Source: CBDCFV01 sp965216425
GTDB taxonomy: Bacteria > Chloroflexota > Dehalococcoidia > Lucifugimonadales > UBA3495
Assembly: GCA_965216425.1 (NCBI GenBank)
Contig: CBDCFV010000007.1
Location: 620,001-684,000 of the forward strand
DNA: 64,000 nt
Direction: 5' to 3'
Shown piece by piece: positions 26,918 through 36,243 of this stretch. The position numbers and the translations under genes are program-made. The stretch's first letter is position 1. Each line of letters starts with the position of its first letter. The notes under the pieces were generated by a model. It made no database searches. It was not told where the DNA came from and worked only from the letters and a program-made list of their open reading frames with translations.

Positions 26918-28056
26918 TTCAGGTCAAAGACTTTTGCGGCGTTGCCACCCACCAGTTTGGCTTGGTCTTCTAACGAGAATGTCTGTAGTTGCTGGTACAA
27001 CGTTGATTGGGCGTCCAACCCTATGGACCGTATGTGCGGAAAGTCAGAGCCCCATAGAATGCGGTCAGCCCCTACGTAAGGTATGGCGAGTTCGGCTGCC
27101 GTATCGTCAATGAACCCGTGAAACACCCGGGTCTTCATGTAGTCGCGGGCTTTCATTTTGAGCTTGGGCAGGTTCAGCCGAGGGGCGACGTCTTCGATCT
27201 GGTCCAGCCTGGACATGAAGCCCGGTATCCAGGACACTTCAAATTCGCTGCAAAGCACTTTCAGGTTGGGGAAGCGGTCCAGGATGCCGCCATATATGAA
27301 GTCGTTAGCCAGGACCGTCTGTGCTTCGATGAACAGGTCTATCCATAAGCCGGGATTGGCTGAGGTTTCCTCGGGGGTTTGTCCGATCCGGGCAAGAAAG
27401 AGAGCGTCTACGACCTTGCCGGTCAGGATATGCAGGGTTATGGGGACTCCGGCCTCCTCGGCCGCCGCCCAGAACTTGTCGTAGACCCTGTCCCGGTACG
27501 GAAGGCAACCCTCCGGCGGTTGGCAGTTGATCATGGGGCTGTTGAGGCCCTTGTTCAGCGTCCTGGCCAACTCGTTGACGGCCCAGTCAACGTCGTACAT
27601 CGGGATAGTGCTGATACCTATGAGCCGTTTGGGGCTATGGGAAACGAATTCGGCCAGCCAGTCGTTGAAGACCTCCGAGCAGGCCTGCAGTACCGGCACG
27701 TCGGGGTTGCGCATCAATCCCAGCATGGTGGTGGGATTCATCACCTCCGCATCAATACCGGCTTCAACCTGGAACTTGACCCGCACCTCCGGGTCATAGC
27801 CGACGGCGCCCATTCCCTTTTCCTCGGCCTCATGGGCGGCGGCCTCGGTCTGGCTGGATAGCGGTATACGGACACGCTGAACCGGAGAACCGAGATACCC
27901 TGAATAGAAGAAACTGCCCTTTTCGCCTTTGTATTCGTCAAGCATCCGGGGAGTGCGGTCCCCGAACTTTGCGCCCAATGCATTCCACCATAGGTCGGGT
28001 GGTTCCATGACATGAGAATCGGCCGAAATCAATTGCTTGAAATGGGTTGTCGCCAT
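26914..28056 (-). CDS. Amidohydrolase-2 family metal-dependent hydrolase
   Basis: 380 residues beginning MATTHFKQLISADSHVMEPP, with AGGGAG nine bases upstream. TIM-barrel amidohydrolase (PF04909): the DSHVxEP motif replaces the usual HxH, GVPITLHIL carries the second-strand histidine, and ILWGSDFPH holds the final Asp. Relatives include ACMSD-type decarboxylases and ring-cleavage hydrolases. The stop codon TAA (26914-26916) is the outermost triplet of a MITE-A end. Divergent from the next amidohydrolase across a shared 255-bp control region. Confidence 0.88.
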   Translation of the reverse strand: MATTHFKQLISADSHVMEPPDLWWNALGAKFGDRTPRMLDEYKGEKGSFFYSGYLGSPVQRVRIPLSSQTEAAAHEAEEKGMGAVGYDPEVRVKFQVEAGIDAEVMNPTTMLGLMRNPDVPVLQACSEVFNDWLAEFVSHSPKRLIGISTIPMYDVDWAVNELARTLNKGLNSPMINCQPPEGCLPYRDRVYDKFWAAAEEAGVPITLHILTGKVVDALFLARIGQTPEETSANPGLWIDLFIEAQTVLANDFIYGGILDRFPNLKVLCSEFEVSWIPGFMSRLDQIEDVAPRLNLPKLKMKARDYMKTRVFHGFIDDTAAELAIPYVGADRILWGSDFPHIRSIGLDAQSTLYQQLQTFSLEDQAKLVGGNAAKVFDLN

Positions 28057-28229
28057 CTTATGGTTCTCCCTTATTTCTATTTCCGTTGGAACTCCCCCGG
28101 TCAATAGCCGCGAACCACGCTTTCCCGCCTATTCCGACGAGTCTCTCATTGCATCGCTCCAATCGTAGTTAAAGGTCTGGCGTTCCAACTATAGTACTAC
28201 GATTATACTGCACACAACCCATCAGTCCG

Positions 28230-28258
28230 TTGACAATGGCAACGCCCGTTGCTAGATT
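28230..28258 (+). promoter_or_regulatory. Sigma-70-type promoter for the amidohydrolase pair
   Basis: TTGACA at 28230-28235, a 17-bp spacer, then TAGATT at 28253-28258, about 54 bp before the TTG start at 28312. A minus-strand TATAAT (28202-28207) may serve the divergent gene. Confidence 0.5.
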
Positions 28259-28311
28259 AGGCGCAATATCGTACAGAAACAACCTGCCGCGTTGCGAAGA
28301 GGAGGTCCGCC

Positions 28312-29700
28312 TTGCCGGTCCAGCGATTCAGGCCAATGACCAAGGATTTCCCCACCTTCGACTGTGACGCACACATTGTGGAGCCGGCCAGAGTCTGGGA
28401 ACGGGCCGCCGACCACCTTACCAAGGACGAACTGCAAGCTCTGAAAGCCACCATGTGGTACGACGCCGAGTCGGGCCAGTTGCTGGTAAACGGCAAGGCG
28501 GACGTGAACAGCTTTTCACCGACGCCCAAGACCGGTCCCGGTATGATAGACATCGTGAGGCTGGCCGGGCCCGGCCTGAAACACGACATCCAGCGCGCCT
28601 TCAACGTACGCAATCTGAAGCCCGAGACCGCCCTCACCCAGGAGCAATCAGACTACCTGGCTCACGCGGGAGCTGACGAACCCGGGCCACGGCTGCGGGA
28701 CATGGACGTTCAAGGCATCGATCAAGTCATGATCATACCCACCAGCATAGACACCTATCCGTGGCTGCAGAACGCACTGGGTGCCCGGGCCATGTGCAAG
28801 GCCTACAACGATTGGGCCTACGATTACACGCAAGAGGACCCGGAACGGCTCTTCTTTGCCGCTCTCATCCCCATGCAGAACCCCCAATATGCAACGGAAG
28901 AGGTCTACCGCGTAGCCGCCAAGGGTTGCCGGGTTGCGCTCATCCGGCCCATGGACGCCATGGGGAACTACCCGATCCAGCCCAAGTACGAGGGTGTATG
29001 GAACGCCTTGGAAGATACCGGGCTGGTCTATGGTATGCACCCCTTCCCGGCGATCGGAATTGCGAAACCGGCAGGTTATTCCGACCAGTATTCGGGCGCG
29101 GAACTCATCAGGAGGACCGTCTCATCCTCCGGCCTGCCTCACAATCTTCTCGGCAACGTGCAGAACTTCCAAGCCGAGGCGTCTCTCTGGGTGACGATGG
29201 TGCTGATGTCGGGGTTCTTCGAGCGGCACCCGAAGATCAAGGCCGCGGTGTTCGAAGCCTCCTCGACCTGGCTCAGCTTCCTGCTGGATGAATGCGACAA
29301 GACCTACAGGCTATACCGCAACGACCGCAGGCTGCCTCCTCTGAAGCGCCTGCCAAGTGAGACCTTCTTCCAGCATTGCGTCACCGGGTTCGAAGGTGAC
29401 GAAGCGCCTCCGTCTCGCCTGCCCAACTTCTACCGGGACATACTGGCTTGGGCGTCCGATGTGTACCACCACGACGGTGACGACGTTTGGAGGGCCATCG
29501 AGACGATGGAGGAGTGCGAACTGCCCATTGACGACCAAGCCCGGTTCCTGGGAGCAAATGCTCGCCGACTATACAGTATCGACCCGCCCAGCAATATCAT
29601 CCGTGACCGGGTAACCGAGATACACCGCCCCGACTGGTGGCCCGACGAGGATGAAATCAGGGAAGCCTTAAAGCCGGAGTCGTCGGTGACGCGCCGGTAG
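28312..29700 (+). CDS. Amidohydrolase-2 family protein
   Basis: 462 residues, TTG start with AGGAGG six bases upstream. The N-terminal metal motif is FDCDAHIVEPARVW. The middle includes VYGMHPFPAIG (histidine) and VFEASSTWLSFLLDECD, and the C-terminus has WASDVYHHDG with the conserved Asp. It is longer than typical members through insertions at 45-110. Cytosolic hydrolase or decarboxylase of unknown substrate. The next amidohydrolase follows after 24 bp, so the two form an operon and may act on related compounds. Confidence 0.88.
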   Translation: MPVQRFRPMTKDFPTFDCDAHIVEPARVWERAADHLTKDELQALKATMWYDAESGQLLVNGKADVNSFSPTPKTGPGMIDIVRLAGPGLKHDIQRAFNVRNLKPETALTQEQSDYLAHAGADEPGPRLRDMDVQGIDQVMIIPTSIDTYPWLQNALGARAMCKAYNDWAYDYTQEDPERLFFAALIPMQNPQYATEEVYRVAAKGCRVALIRPMDAMGNYPIQPKYEGVWNALEDTGLVYGMHPFPAIGIAKPAGYSDQYSGAELIRRTVSSSGLPHNLLGNVQNFQAEASLWVTMVLMSGFFERHPKIKAAVFEASSTWLSFLLDECDKTYRLYRNDRRLPPLKRLPSETFFQHCVTGFEGDEAPPSRLPNFYRDILAWASDVYHHDGDDVWRAIETMEECELPIDDQARFLGANARRLYSIDPPSNIIRDRVTEIHRPDWWPDEDEIREALKPESSVTRR

Positions 29701-29724
29701 CCCGAATCCATTGGATGACGCACG

Positions 29725-31023
29725 ATGACTACCAGCAAAGATTTCGAGGTCTTTGACAGCGACTCCCACGTAGTGGAGCCTCGGGAGATGTGGGAGAAGT
29801 ACTTGGAACCCGAGTATCGGGTATTGGGCAAACACGCCCTGTGGCGGGAAGAAGGTCAGTACGACTCGTATCTCAAGATTAACGGCCAAGTGTTCCGGGA
29901 CACCGCCAACGCCAACATCCCCCGCCATGCCATCTGGAAGCCCGGAATGACTTGGGACGCCATTGGCGAGATGGACCCGGATACCCGCCATCCGATGAGC
30001 GAGGGAGCTTGGGACCCGCAGGCCAGGCTGCGTGACATGGACGCAATGGGCATAGACCATGCCTTCCTGTACCCAACGTGGTTTGCGGAGGGCTTCCATT
30101 TGGTGGAAGACCCGGACGTTGCCTACGCGCTGGCACGGGCGTACAACAACTGGGTGGCGGATTTCTGCCAAGCTGCGCCTGACCGGCTCTTCGCTGCAGC
30201 AATGGCGCCCCTAGGGAACATGGACTTCGCGATAGCGGAGTTGCGCCGCGCCTCCGAAATCCGGTGTTTCCGCGGGGCTTTCATCCGCCCCATGTTCATG
30301 GAAGGGCGGTATCTCACCCACCCGTACTACGACCCTCTATGGGCGGAATTGGAGAGCTTAGGGATGGTAGCCGCGGTGCACCCAACTGCCGGGTTGTGGA
30401 ACCCGGAGTGGACCTCCCACGGCCCCTTCATCGAAAAGGTCAAGGGCCGGCTTACGCAGACTCCGGCCCTTACGGGTGGAGGCGGAGGCCCTCACGCGGG
30501 CGGAGGCATCGGTGAGTTCAACCGAGCATCCCCGGCGTCGGGGATGGTATCTCTGGGACACCCTTTGGCTCCGATTTTGTCTCACTGGCTGGACAACCAC
30601 CTGTTCGTTGCAACCACGTTAATCGGCTATACCGTGATGCAGCGGTTCCCCGATATGAAGGTGGTCATGGCCCACGGGAAGGCATCCTGGATGGAAGAAG
30701 TCCTGGAGAAGATGGAGGCTTCGACTCGGGTCATTCCCCTTCAGCATTACTACCCCGTCAGGACTGATCCGGAGGAGATGTGGGAGGAGGGCCACGTGAT
30801 GCTGGGATTCGACGCCGAGGAGCGGCTTATCCAAGAGCTTCCCCATTCCTTTGAAAAGAAAATCGTCTGGGGCTCACGCTACCCGCACCACGATACCACC
30901 AGTGCTTGGGGCGCCATCGAAGCACTTTCCCAAGCAGGGGTGAACCGCGCCGTAATAGCCCGGATGATGGGCGGAAACGCCCAAGGGCAGTTCGGACTGA
31001 GCCAAAGTGCACGGTTTCCGTAG
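29725..31023 (+). CDS. Amidohydrolase-2 family protein lacking the usual metal Asp
   Basis: 432 residues. N-terminal motif FDSDSHVVEPREMW and a VAAVHPTAGLW histidine are present, but the C-terminal motif reads IVWGSRYPHHD: the Asp normally found in WGSDxPH is arginine. It contains a glycine-rich insertion (TGGGGGPHAGGGIG). It may therefore bind one metal differently, use the later Asp in PHHD, or be a non-hydrolytic partner. Translationally linked to the upstream amidohydrolase (24-bp gap). Confidence 0.85.
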   Translation: MTTSKDFEVFDSDSHVVEPREMWEKYLEPEYRVLGKHALWREEGQYDSYLKINGQVFRDTANANIPRHAIWKPGMTWDAIGEMDPDTRHPMSEGAWDPQARLRDMDAMGIDHAFLYPTWFAEGFHLVEDPDVAYALARAYNNWVADFCQAAPDRLFAAAMAPLGNMDFAIAELRRASEIRCFRGAFIRPMFMEGRYLTHPYYDPLWAELESLGMVAAVHPTAGLWNPEWTSHGPFIEKVKGRLTQTPALTGGGGGPHAGGGIGEFNRASPASGMVSLGHPLAPILSHWLDNHLFVATTLIGYTVMQRFPDMKVVMAHGKASWMEEVLEKMEASTRVIPLQHYYPVRTDPEEMWEEGHVMLGFDAEERLIQELPHSFEKKIVWGSRYPHHDTTSAWGAIEALSQAGVNRAVIARMMGGNAQGQFGLSQSARFP

Positions 31024-31065
31024 ACTTGTCCTTGACCCGCGTGGCATGATGCGCAGGGAGTGGCG

Positions 31066-32472
31066 CTACCGAATTGCCATTTCCTTGCGGACTGTCCGCC
31101 AAGGCTTGCGGGCGAATTTACGGCCAAGGGCTCGCTCGATCTCGCGCCATTTCCGTTCGTCATCCACCGTGATAAACGTTACCGCCTCGCCGGAGCGTCC
31201 CATACGGCCGGTCCGTCCGATGCGATGGGTGAACAGAAGCTGGGAGTCTGGCAGGTCATAGTTAATGACTTGGCCAATATCCTCGAAGTCCAAGCCTCTG
31301 GCGGCTACGTTGGTCGCCACCAATATCGACGCGGCGCCGGAACGGAAGTCCGTCATCACCCGCTCACGCGCGCTCTGGCTTAGATTCCCTTGGAGCGCCC
31401 CTACCCGATAACCCAACGAATCCAACTGTCTGGCCAACTGCTTGACGCCATGCTTTGTCCTGCCAAAGACGATAACCGGGGCATCGTCCTGCCTGTCCAG
31501 CAGTGTCCGCAAAGCCTCCAGTTTGTCGCTCTTCTGGATAGTGTAGACCAAGTGGTCCACTGTGGGAGGCGCTTGCAAGCCAGCGTCCACTTCAATTGTT
31601 ACCGGCTGGCGCAGGTGCTTCGCGGCGGTCTGGGCCACCCACTCGGGCATGGTTGCGGACAGGAGCGCCGTTTGCCGCTCCTTGGGAGTCCGGCCAATTA
31701 TGGACTCGACGTCGGGGGCGAATCCCCGATCCAGCATTTCGTCCGCTTCGTCCAATACAAGAAACCGCACTGAACTCAGATCGAGCGTCCGTTGACGTAT
31801 ATGGTCCAACGTCCGGCCCGGAGTGCCGATGATGACGTGGGCCCCTCTCTTGAGTGCCGCGTACTCCGGCTTCAAAGGCCTGCCTCCATACAGCAGCGTC
31901 ACGCGGAGCTGTTGTGAAGAAGCCAAGGCTTCCACGACTCCAGCCACTTGGATGGCCAGTTCGCGGGTGGGCACCAGCACAAGCGCTTGGATCTGACGGA
32001 CTGACGGGTCGCACTGTTCCGCCAAAGGTATTGCGAAGGCCAGCGTCTTTCCGGACCCGGTACGCGCTTGGCCTACCAAGTCTCGCCCTTCCATGAGATG
32101 AGGGATGGCCTTTTCTTGAATAGGTGTGGGACTAGATATATTCATCCTCGAAATCGCCGCCTTGGTGGCGGGCTTCAAAGGCATATCGGAGAATATGAGG
32201 CCACTAGCCAAGGCGCGGTCAACGGGTTGCTCGTTTGCGTTATGTGGCTTCTCCAAGTTTGCACTGGTCGTCTTTGTACCTTCCATCCGGTTGGGCAGGT
32301 TGGTCAGGTTGGGCTCTCGACGACGGGCCTTGAAACATGAGCGGCAATACACCGGCTTGCCCTGGTTTGGCAGGAAGGGGAGGGTTGTAGACAAGCCGCA
32401 GTCATCGCAAACGGCTGGATGTTGGGTCTGATTGGCTCGGCGCACGGTGGCGGGTGGATATTTGACAGACAT
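31066..32472 (-). CDS. DEAD-box RNA helicase with N-terminal zinc motif
   Basis: 468 residues. The N-terminus has a CxxC-x17-CxxC motif (C22, C25, C43, C46), a small zinc knuckle of unknown function. Two RecA-like domains follow: Walker A ARTGSGKT, PTRELA, TPGRTLD, the DEAD box (VLDEADEMLD), SAT, and HRIGRTGR near the C-terminus. It would unwind structured RNA or remodel RNPs, for example in ribosome assembly. Convergent with the amidohydrolase operon, separated by 42 bp. Confidence 0.93.
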   Translation of the reverse strand: MSVKYPPATVRRANQTQHPAVCDDCGLSTTLPFLPNQGKPVYCRSCFKARRREPNLTNLPNRMEGTKTTSANLEKPHNANEQPVDRALASGLIFSDMPLKPATKAAISRMNISSPTPIQEKAIPHLMEGRDLVGQARTGSGKTLAFAIPLAEQCDPSVRQIQALVLVPTRELAIQVAGVVEALASSQQLRVTLLYGGRPLKPEYAALKRGAHVIIGTPGRTLDHIRQRTLDLSSVRFLVLDEADEMLDRGFAPDVESIIGRTPKERQTALLSATMPEWVAQTAAKHLRQPVTIEVDAGLQAPPTVDHLVYTIQKSDKLEALRTLLDRQDDAPVIVFGRTKHGVKQLARQLDSLGYRVGALQGNLSQSARERVMTDFRSGAASILVATNVAARGLDFEDIGQVINYDLPDSQLLFTHRIGRTGRMGRSGEAVTFITVDDERKWREIERALGRKFARKPWRTVRKEMAIR

Positions 32473-32749
32473 ACGAGAACGGACTCCCTAAATCTAAAGT
32501 GGCGACGCAGATGAATCAGCGGGGATGGGGTGAACAAGAAGAGTGGGGCTGTAGGGGGCGTTCCGTTCTTGTGTCAAACCTTGGTGCGCTAATCAAGAGT
32601 GTCTCTTTCCATTATAGCCCAGTATACCCGAAACCGATATGCCGGTGACAGCTATCCCAAGCCCCGTTCAGGCCAGGGATTTGAAGATCCATATAAATTC
32701 CTGCAATAACTCGCGCCGCCTGTTATCATGATATAAGGAGAAATTTGAT

Positions 32750-34588
32750 TTGATTGATTACCACAACAACGCCATTCGCAATCTGGCCATCATAGCCCAT
32801 GTCGACCACGGCAAGACCACCTTGGTAGACGCGCTGTTGAAACAAGGCCAAGTATTCCGGGCTCACCAACAGGTGGGCGCTTTGATTATGGACACCAACC
32901 CTCTGGAGCGGGAGCGCGGTATTACGATCCTGGCCAAGAACGCCTCGGTATCCTATGGCGGCGTCCGGATCAACATTATCGACACGCCGGGCCACGCCGA
33001 TTTCAGCGGAGAGGTGGAACGCGTCATGAACATGGCCGACGGCTGCCTGCTGCTGGTTGACGCCGTGGACGGCCCGATGCCCCAGACTACCTACGTATTG
33101 CGCCAAGCTCTCCAACAGAACGTGATACCGATGGTCGTCATCAACAAGATCGACCGCCCAGAAGCCCGCACGGCCGAGGTGGTCGGGCTGGTCCAGGACC
33201 TATTCCTGGAACTTGCTACGAGGGAGGACCAGCTGGATTTTCCGGTGCTATACACCTCGGCCCGCCAAGGCTACGCGACCACGGACCCTGACTTGCCCGG
33301 GACGGATATGCAGCCCCTCTTCGAAGCCATCCTGGAGTCGGTGCCGGCGCCGGCCGGCGACCCTGACGCACCGCTGCAAATGCTGGTGGCGGCCCTGGAC
33401 TACGACAATTATCTGGGTCAGGTCTCCGTGGGCCGCATCTCCAACGGCACGCTCCGTCTGAGGGATGACGTTGTCCTGTTAAGCCGCGACGGCGCCGTCA
33501 GTACCCACAACCTCGAACGCATCTTCGTGTTCCGCGGTATGGACCGAATTGAAGTATCCGAAGCCAGCGCCGGGGACATCGTGGCCGTAACCGGCCCTGA
33601 GGGTGTGTCCATCGGCGATACCATTGCTTCCCCGGAAAGCCCGGAGGCCCTGCCCGCGATTGACATCAACGAACCCACGGTACGAATGACCTTTGGCGTG
33701 AGCACATCCCCTTTCATGGGCAAGGAGGGCGCCCATTACACCTCCCGCAATCTTCACGAACGGCTGATTAGAGAATTGCGGACCAACGTCAGCCTGCAAG
33801 TAGACACCACCTCCAGCCCGGACGTGTTCGTCGTGGCCGGACGGGGCGAGTTGCACTTGTCCATTCTGGTCGAGACCATGCGCCGTGAACAGTTCGAATT
33901 CCAAGTGTCCCGTCCCACGCCCGTCACCAAGGTGATCGACGGCAGGATATACGAGCCCTACGAAATTCTCAATGTCAGCACTCAGGAAGAGTACGTGGGA
34001 GTACTGACGGAATACCTCTCCGCCCATCTGGCCGAACTCCGTGACATGCGGTACGGCGATAACGGTTACGTCCACATGGAGTACAAGATACCCACTCGTG
34101 GATTGATCGGATTCAATGCCTTCTTTCTCAGGACCACCCGCGGCGATGGGGTGAAAAGCAGCATGTTCACTTCCTACGAACCAATGGAAGGTGACATAAA
34201 GTCCCAGCGCGGCGGCGTCCTTGTGGCGTCTGAGGGCGGCGTGGCTGTCACATACGGCCTGCTTAACGCCCAAGGCCGAGGGGATACCTTCGTAGACCCG
34301 GGCACTATGGTGTATGAAGGCATGATTACAGGTTCTCACCGCCGGGAAGGCGACATTGAGATCAACGTCTGCAAGGAAAAGAAGCTGACCAACATGCGGT
34401 CTTCGACGGCCGACGTGGCCAAGCGCCTCAACGCCACTGTGAGGATGAGCTTGGAGGAGGCCCTGGCGTTCATCGCCGACGACGAACTGCTTGAAGTTAC
34501 ACCCCTGAACCTTCGTCTCCGCAAGGCGGAGTTATCCGCCTTGGGACGCAAACGTCAACGCCGCGACGGAACCCGCGCCCGGGATTAA
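32750..34588 (+). CDS. typA: Ribosome-associated GTPase TypA/BipA
   Basis: 612 residues, TTG start nine bases after AAGGAG. All GTPase motifs are present: G1 AHVDHGKTTL (16-25), G2 ERERGITI, G3 DTPGHADF, G4 NKIDRPEA, G5 TSARQG. EF-G-like domains follow and then the TypA-specific C-terminal domain (RGLIGFNAFFLRTTRGDG). It binds ribosomes and aids assembly and stress responses. The length is normal for the family. The TAA stop is followed directly by a MITE-A terminal repeat. Confidence 0.97.
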   Translation: MIDYHNNAIRNLAIIAHVDHGKTTLVDALLKQGQVFRAHQQVGALIMDTNPLERERGITILAKNASVSYGGVRINIIDTPGHADFSGEVERVMNMADGCLLLVDAVDGPMPQTTYVLRQALQQNVIPMVVINKIDRPEARTAEVVGLVQDLFLELATREDQLDFPVLYTSARQGYATTDPDLPGTDMQPLFEAILESVPAPAGDPDAPLQMLVAALDYDNYLGQVSVGRISNGTLRLRDDVVLLSRDGAVSTHNLERIFVFRGMDRIEVSEASAGDIVAVTGPEGVSIGDTIASPESPEALPAIDINEPTVRMTFGVSTSPFMGKEGAHYTSRNLHERLIRELRTNVSLQVDTTSSPDVFVVAGRGELHLSILVETMRREQFEFQVSRPTPVTKVIDGRIYEPYEILNVSTQEEYVGVLTEYLSAHLAELRDMRYGDNGYVHMEYKIPTRGLIGFNAFFLRTTRGDGVKSSMFTSYEPMEGDIKSQRGGVLVASEGGVAVTYGLLNAQGRGDTFVDPGTMVYEGMITGSHRREGDIEINVCKEKKLTNMRSSTADVAKRLNATVRMSLEEALAFIADDELLEVTPLNLRLRKAELSALGRKRQRRDGTRARD

Positions 34589-34725
34589 GGAACTATCTCA
34601 AAACCAACCTAGCTTGCCGGTATCCCCGCTTGGATGACGGGAGCATGTGGATTCCCGCCTTCGCGGGAATGACGGGTTGTGAGGCGGGAATGACGAGGTT
34701 GTGGGCGGGAATGAAGAGATTATAG
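34586..34725. repeat. MITE-A element after typA
   Basis: Begins at the typA stop codon (TAAGGAACTATCTCAAAAC). It contains one palindromic core and short GGCGGGAATGA repeats, and ends in a degenerate right terminus (GAGATTATAG). Confidence 0.65.
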
Positions 34726-34825
34726 ACCTGTTCATTGGTCAACAGGGGGCAACAGGCCGGCTTGAGCGTCGATTACGGAGTTGCAGATATAGCCGGTACA
34801 CCGCGAGGTCAACCGGAGTGAGCCA

Positions 34826-35998
34826 ATGACCGTAAGAACTGATAAGGGTCTGGAATCGTTGACCGCCGCAGACGTGTTGCGACGCGCCTCGGAGTTGGTA
34901 GCCGTGCTCAAGGAGCGGGCGGCGTTGACAGAGGAACTCCGGCGAGTGCCGGAAGAAACGGTCAACGACCTGCTGGCCTCCGGGCTTTATCGTATCGGTG
35001 TTCCCAAGAGGTTTGGCGGTCTCGACCTGGGCTACGGATTGATCCTGGACGTGGCCGCCGAGTTGGGCCGCGGTTGCGCTGCAGCGGCGTGGTGTTACTG
35101 CCTCTGGGCTGCCCACGCTTGGCTGGTTGGCTATTGGCCTCTGCAAGCGCAGGAAGAGGTGTTCGGGCAGAGCCCCGATGCCCTCTGCTCCAGTTCGTTG
35201 AACGTCGGCAAGTCCAACACCACGCCCGTCGAAGGCGGGTACCGCCTGTCCGGCAGGTGGGAGTTCTCCAGCGGCTGCGACTCCGCTAGCTGGGTGATCC
35301 TGGGGGTGTCGGGTATCGGCGAGCGCCACTGGGTGCTGGCGCCGCGCGGGGATTTCGAGATTGTCGATAACTGGTTTGTCTCCGGGCTTCGCGGCAGCGG
35401 CAGCAAGGACATCGTGGTCAACGATGCCTTCGTACCTCATCATCGCGTGCTGGACGTGACCACCGCCGGGGACGGTGACTATAGCGGCTGGAAACTTCAC
35501 CGGCAAGCCAGGTACCGGGCGCCCATCCCCGTCCTGTTGGGTTGGGATTTGGTTGCCCCGATGCTGGGAATTGCCCAAGGAATGATAGACGAGTTTGTCG
35601 CCAGGCTGGCCGGGACATCCGGCCCCGGCAGGACCGCCGACTCCCCGGCCATCCATCTCCGCTTGTCGCAGGCCTCGGCTGAGGTTGACGCGGCGCGGCT
35701 GATGATGGACTGGGACATTGACGAGATTCTCCGCAAGGGCAAAGAGGGCGAGGCATTCACGCCGTTGGAGCGGGCCAGGTTCCGGCGGGACAAGGCGTTT
35801 ATCACCCAGCTTTGCCTTCAAGCGGTCAATCGCCTGTTCGACCTCAGCGGGGGCCATGCCCTCTTTGATTCCGTGTCCCTGCAACGCTTCCACCGGGACG
35901 CCCATGCCGTGGCCCACCGGGACGGCCTGATCATGGATCTGGGCGGCCAGCAATACGGGCGGGTGGCCTTGGGTCTGGATCCGGACGGACCTATTTAG
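34826..35998 (+). CDS. Acyl-CoA dehydrogenase type 2 / HsaA-like flavoprotein
   Basis: 390 residues, paralogous to the 22824-24005 gene. Flavin-binding region WEFSSGCDSASWVILGVSG, hinge VSGLRGSGSKDIVVNDAFVP, and the C-terminal helical bundle ending LSGGHALFDSVSLQRFHRDA. Probably a two-component monooxygenase that takes reduced flavin from a separate reductase. Ribosome site GGAG. The TAG stop (35996-35998) is the start of another MITE-A element. Confidence 0.85.
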   Translation: MTVRTDKGLESLTAADVLRRASELVAVLKERAALTEELRRVPEETVNDLLASGLYRIGVPKRFGGLDLGYGLILDVAAELGRGCAAAAWCYCLWAAHAWLVGYWPLQAQEEVFGQSPDALCSSSLNVGKSNTTPVEGGYRLSGRWEFSSGCDSASWVILGVSGIGERHWVLAPRGDFEIVDNWFVSGLRGSGSKDIVVNDAFVPHHRVLDVTTAGDGDYSGWKLHRQARYRAPIPVLLGWDLVAPMLGIAQGMIDEFVARLAGTSGPGRTADSPAIHLRLSQASAEVDAARLMMDWDIDEILRKGKEGEAFTPLERARFRRDKAFITQLCLQAVNRLFDLSGGHALFDSVSLQRFHRDAHAVAHRDGLIMDLGGQQYGRVALGLDPDGPI

Positions 35999-36166
35999 CG
36001 ACTACATCAAAACTACCTAGTCCTACTAACCTCCATTCGAATATGGCCTAAACTTATGGATTCCCGCCTGCGCGGGAATGACGGGTCGGGTGTTGTACCG
36101 TGTGAGTTGGGTGCTAAACTGTGGCTCTGGGCGGGTGCTGCACTGTGTTTTGAGATAATTTCTCAG
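35996..36166. repeat. MITE-A element after the flavoprotein gene
   Basis: Left end TAGCGACTACATCAAAAC overlaps the stop codon. One palindromic core lies inside, and the right end is GTTTTGAGATAATTTCTCAG. The internal GTGTTGTACCGTGTGAGTTG-type tandem repeats resemble those of the 26748 copy. Confidence 0.7.
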
Positions 36167-36243
36167 CCGATGAGCGGCAGCAAGAACCGCTGCCCAAGAA
36201 TGGGACCCCACTCTGGTTCGGCCCGCTGGGCGCATGGCTCGGG

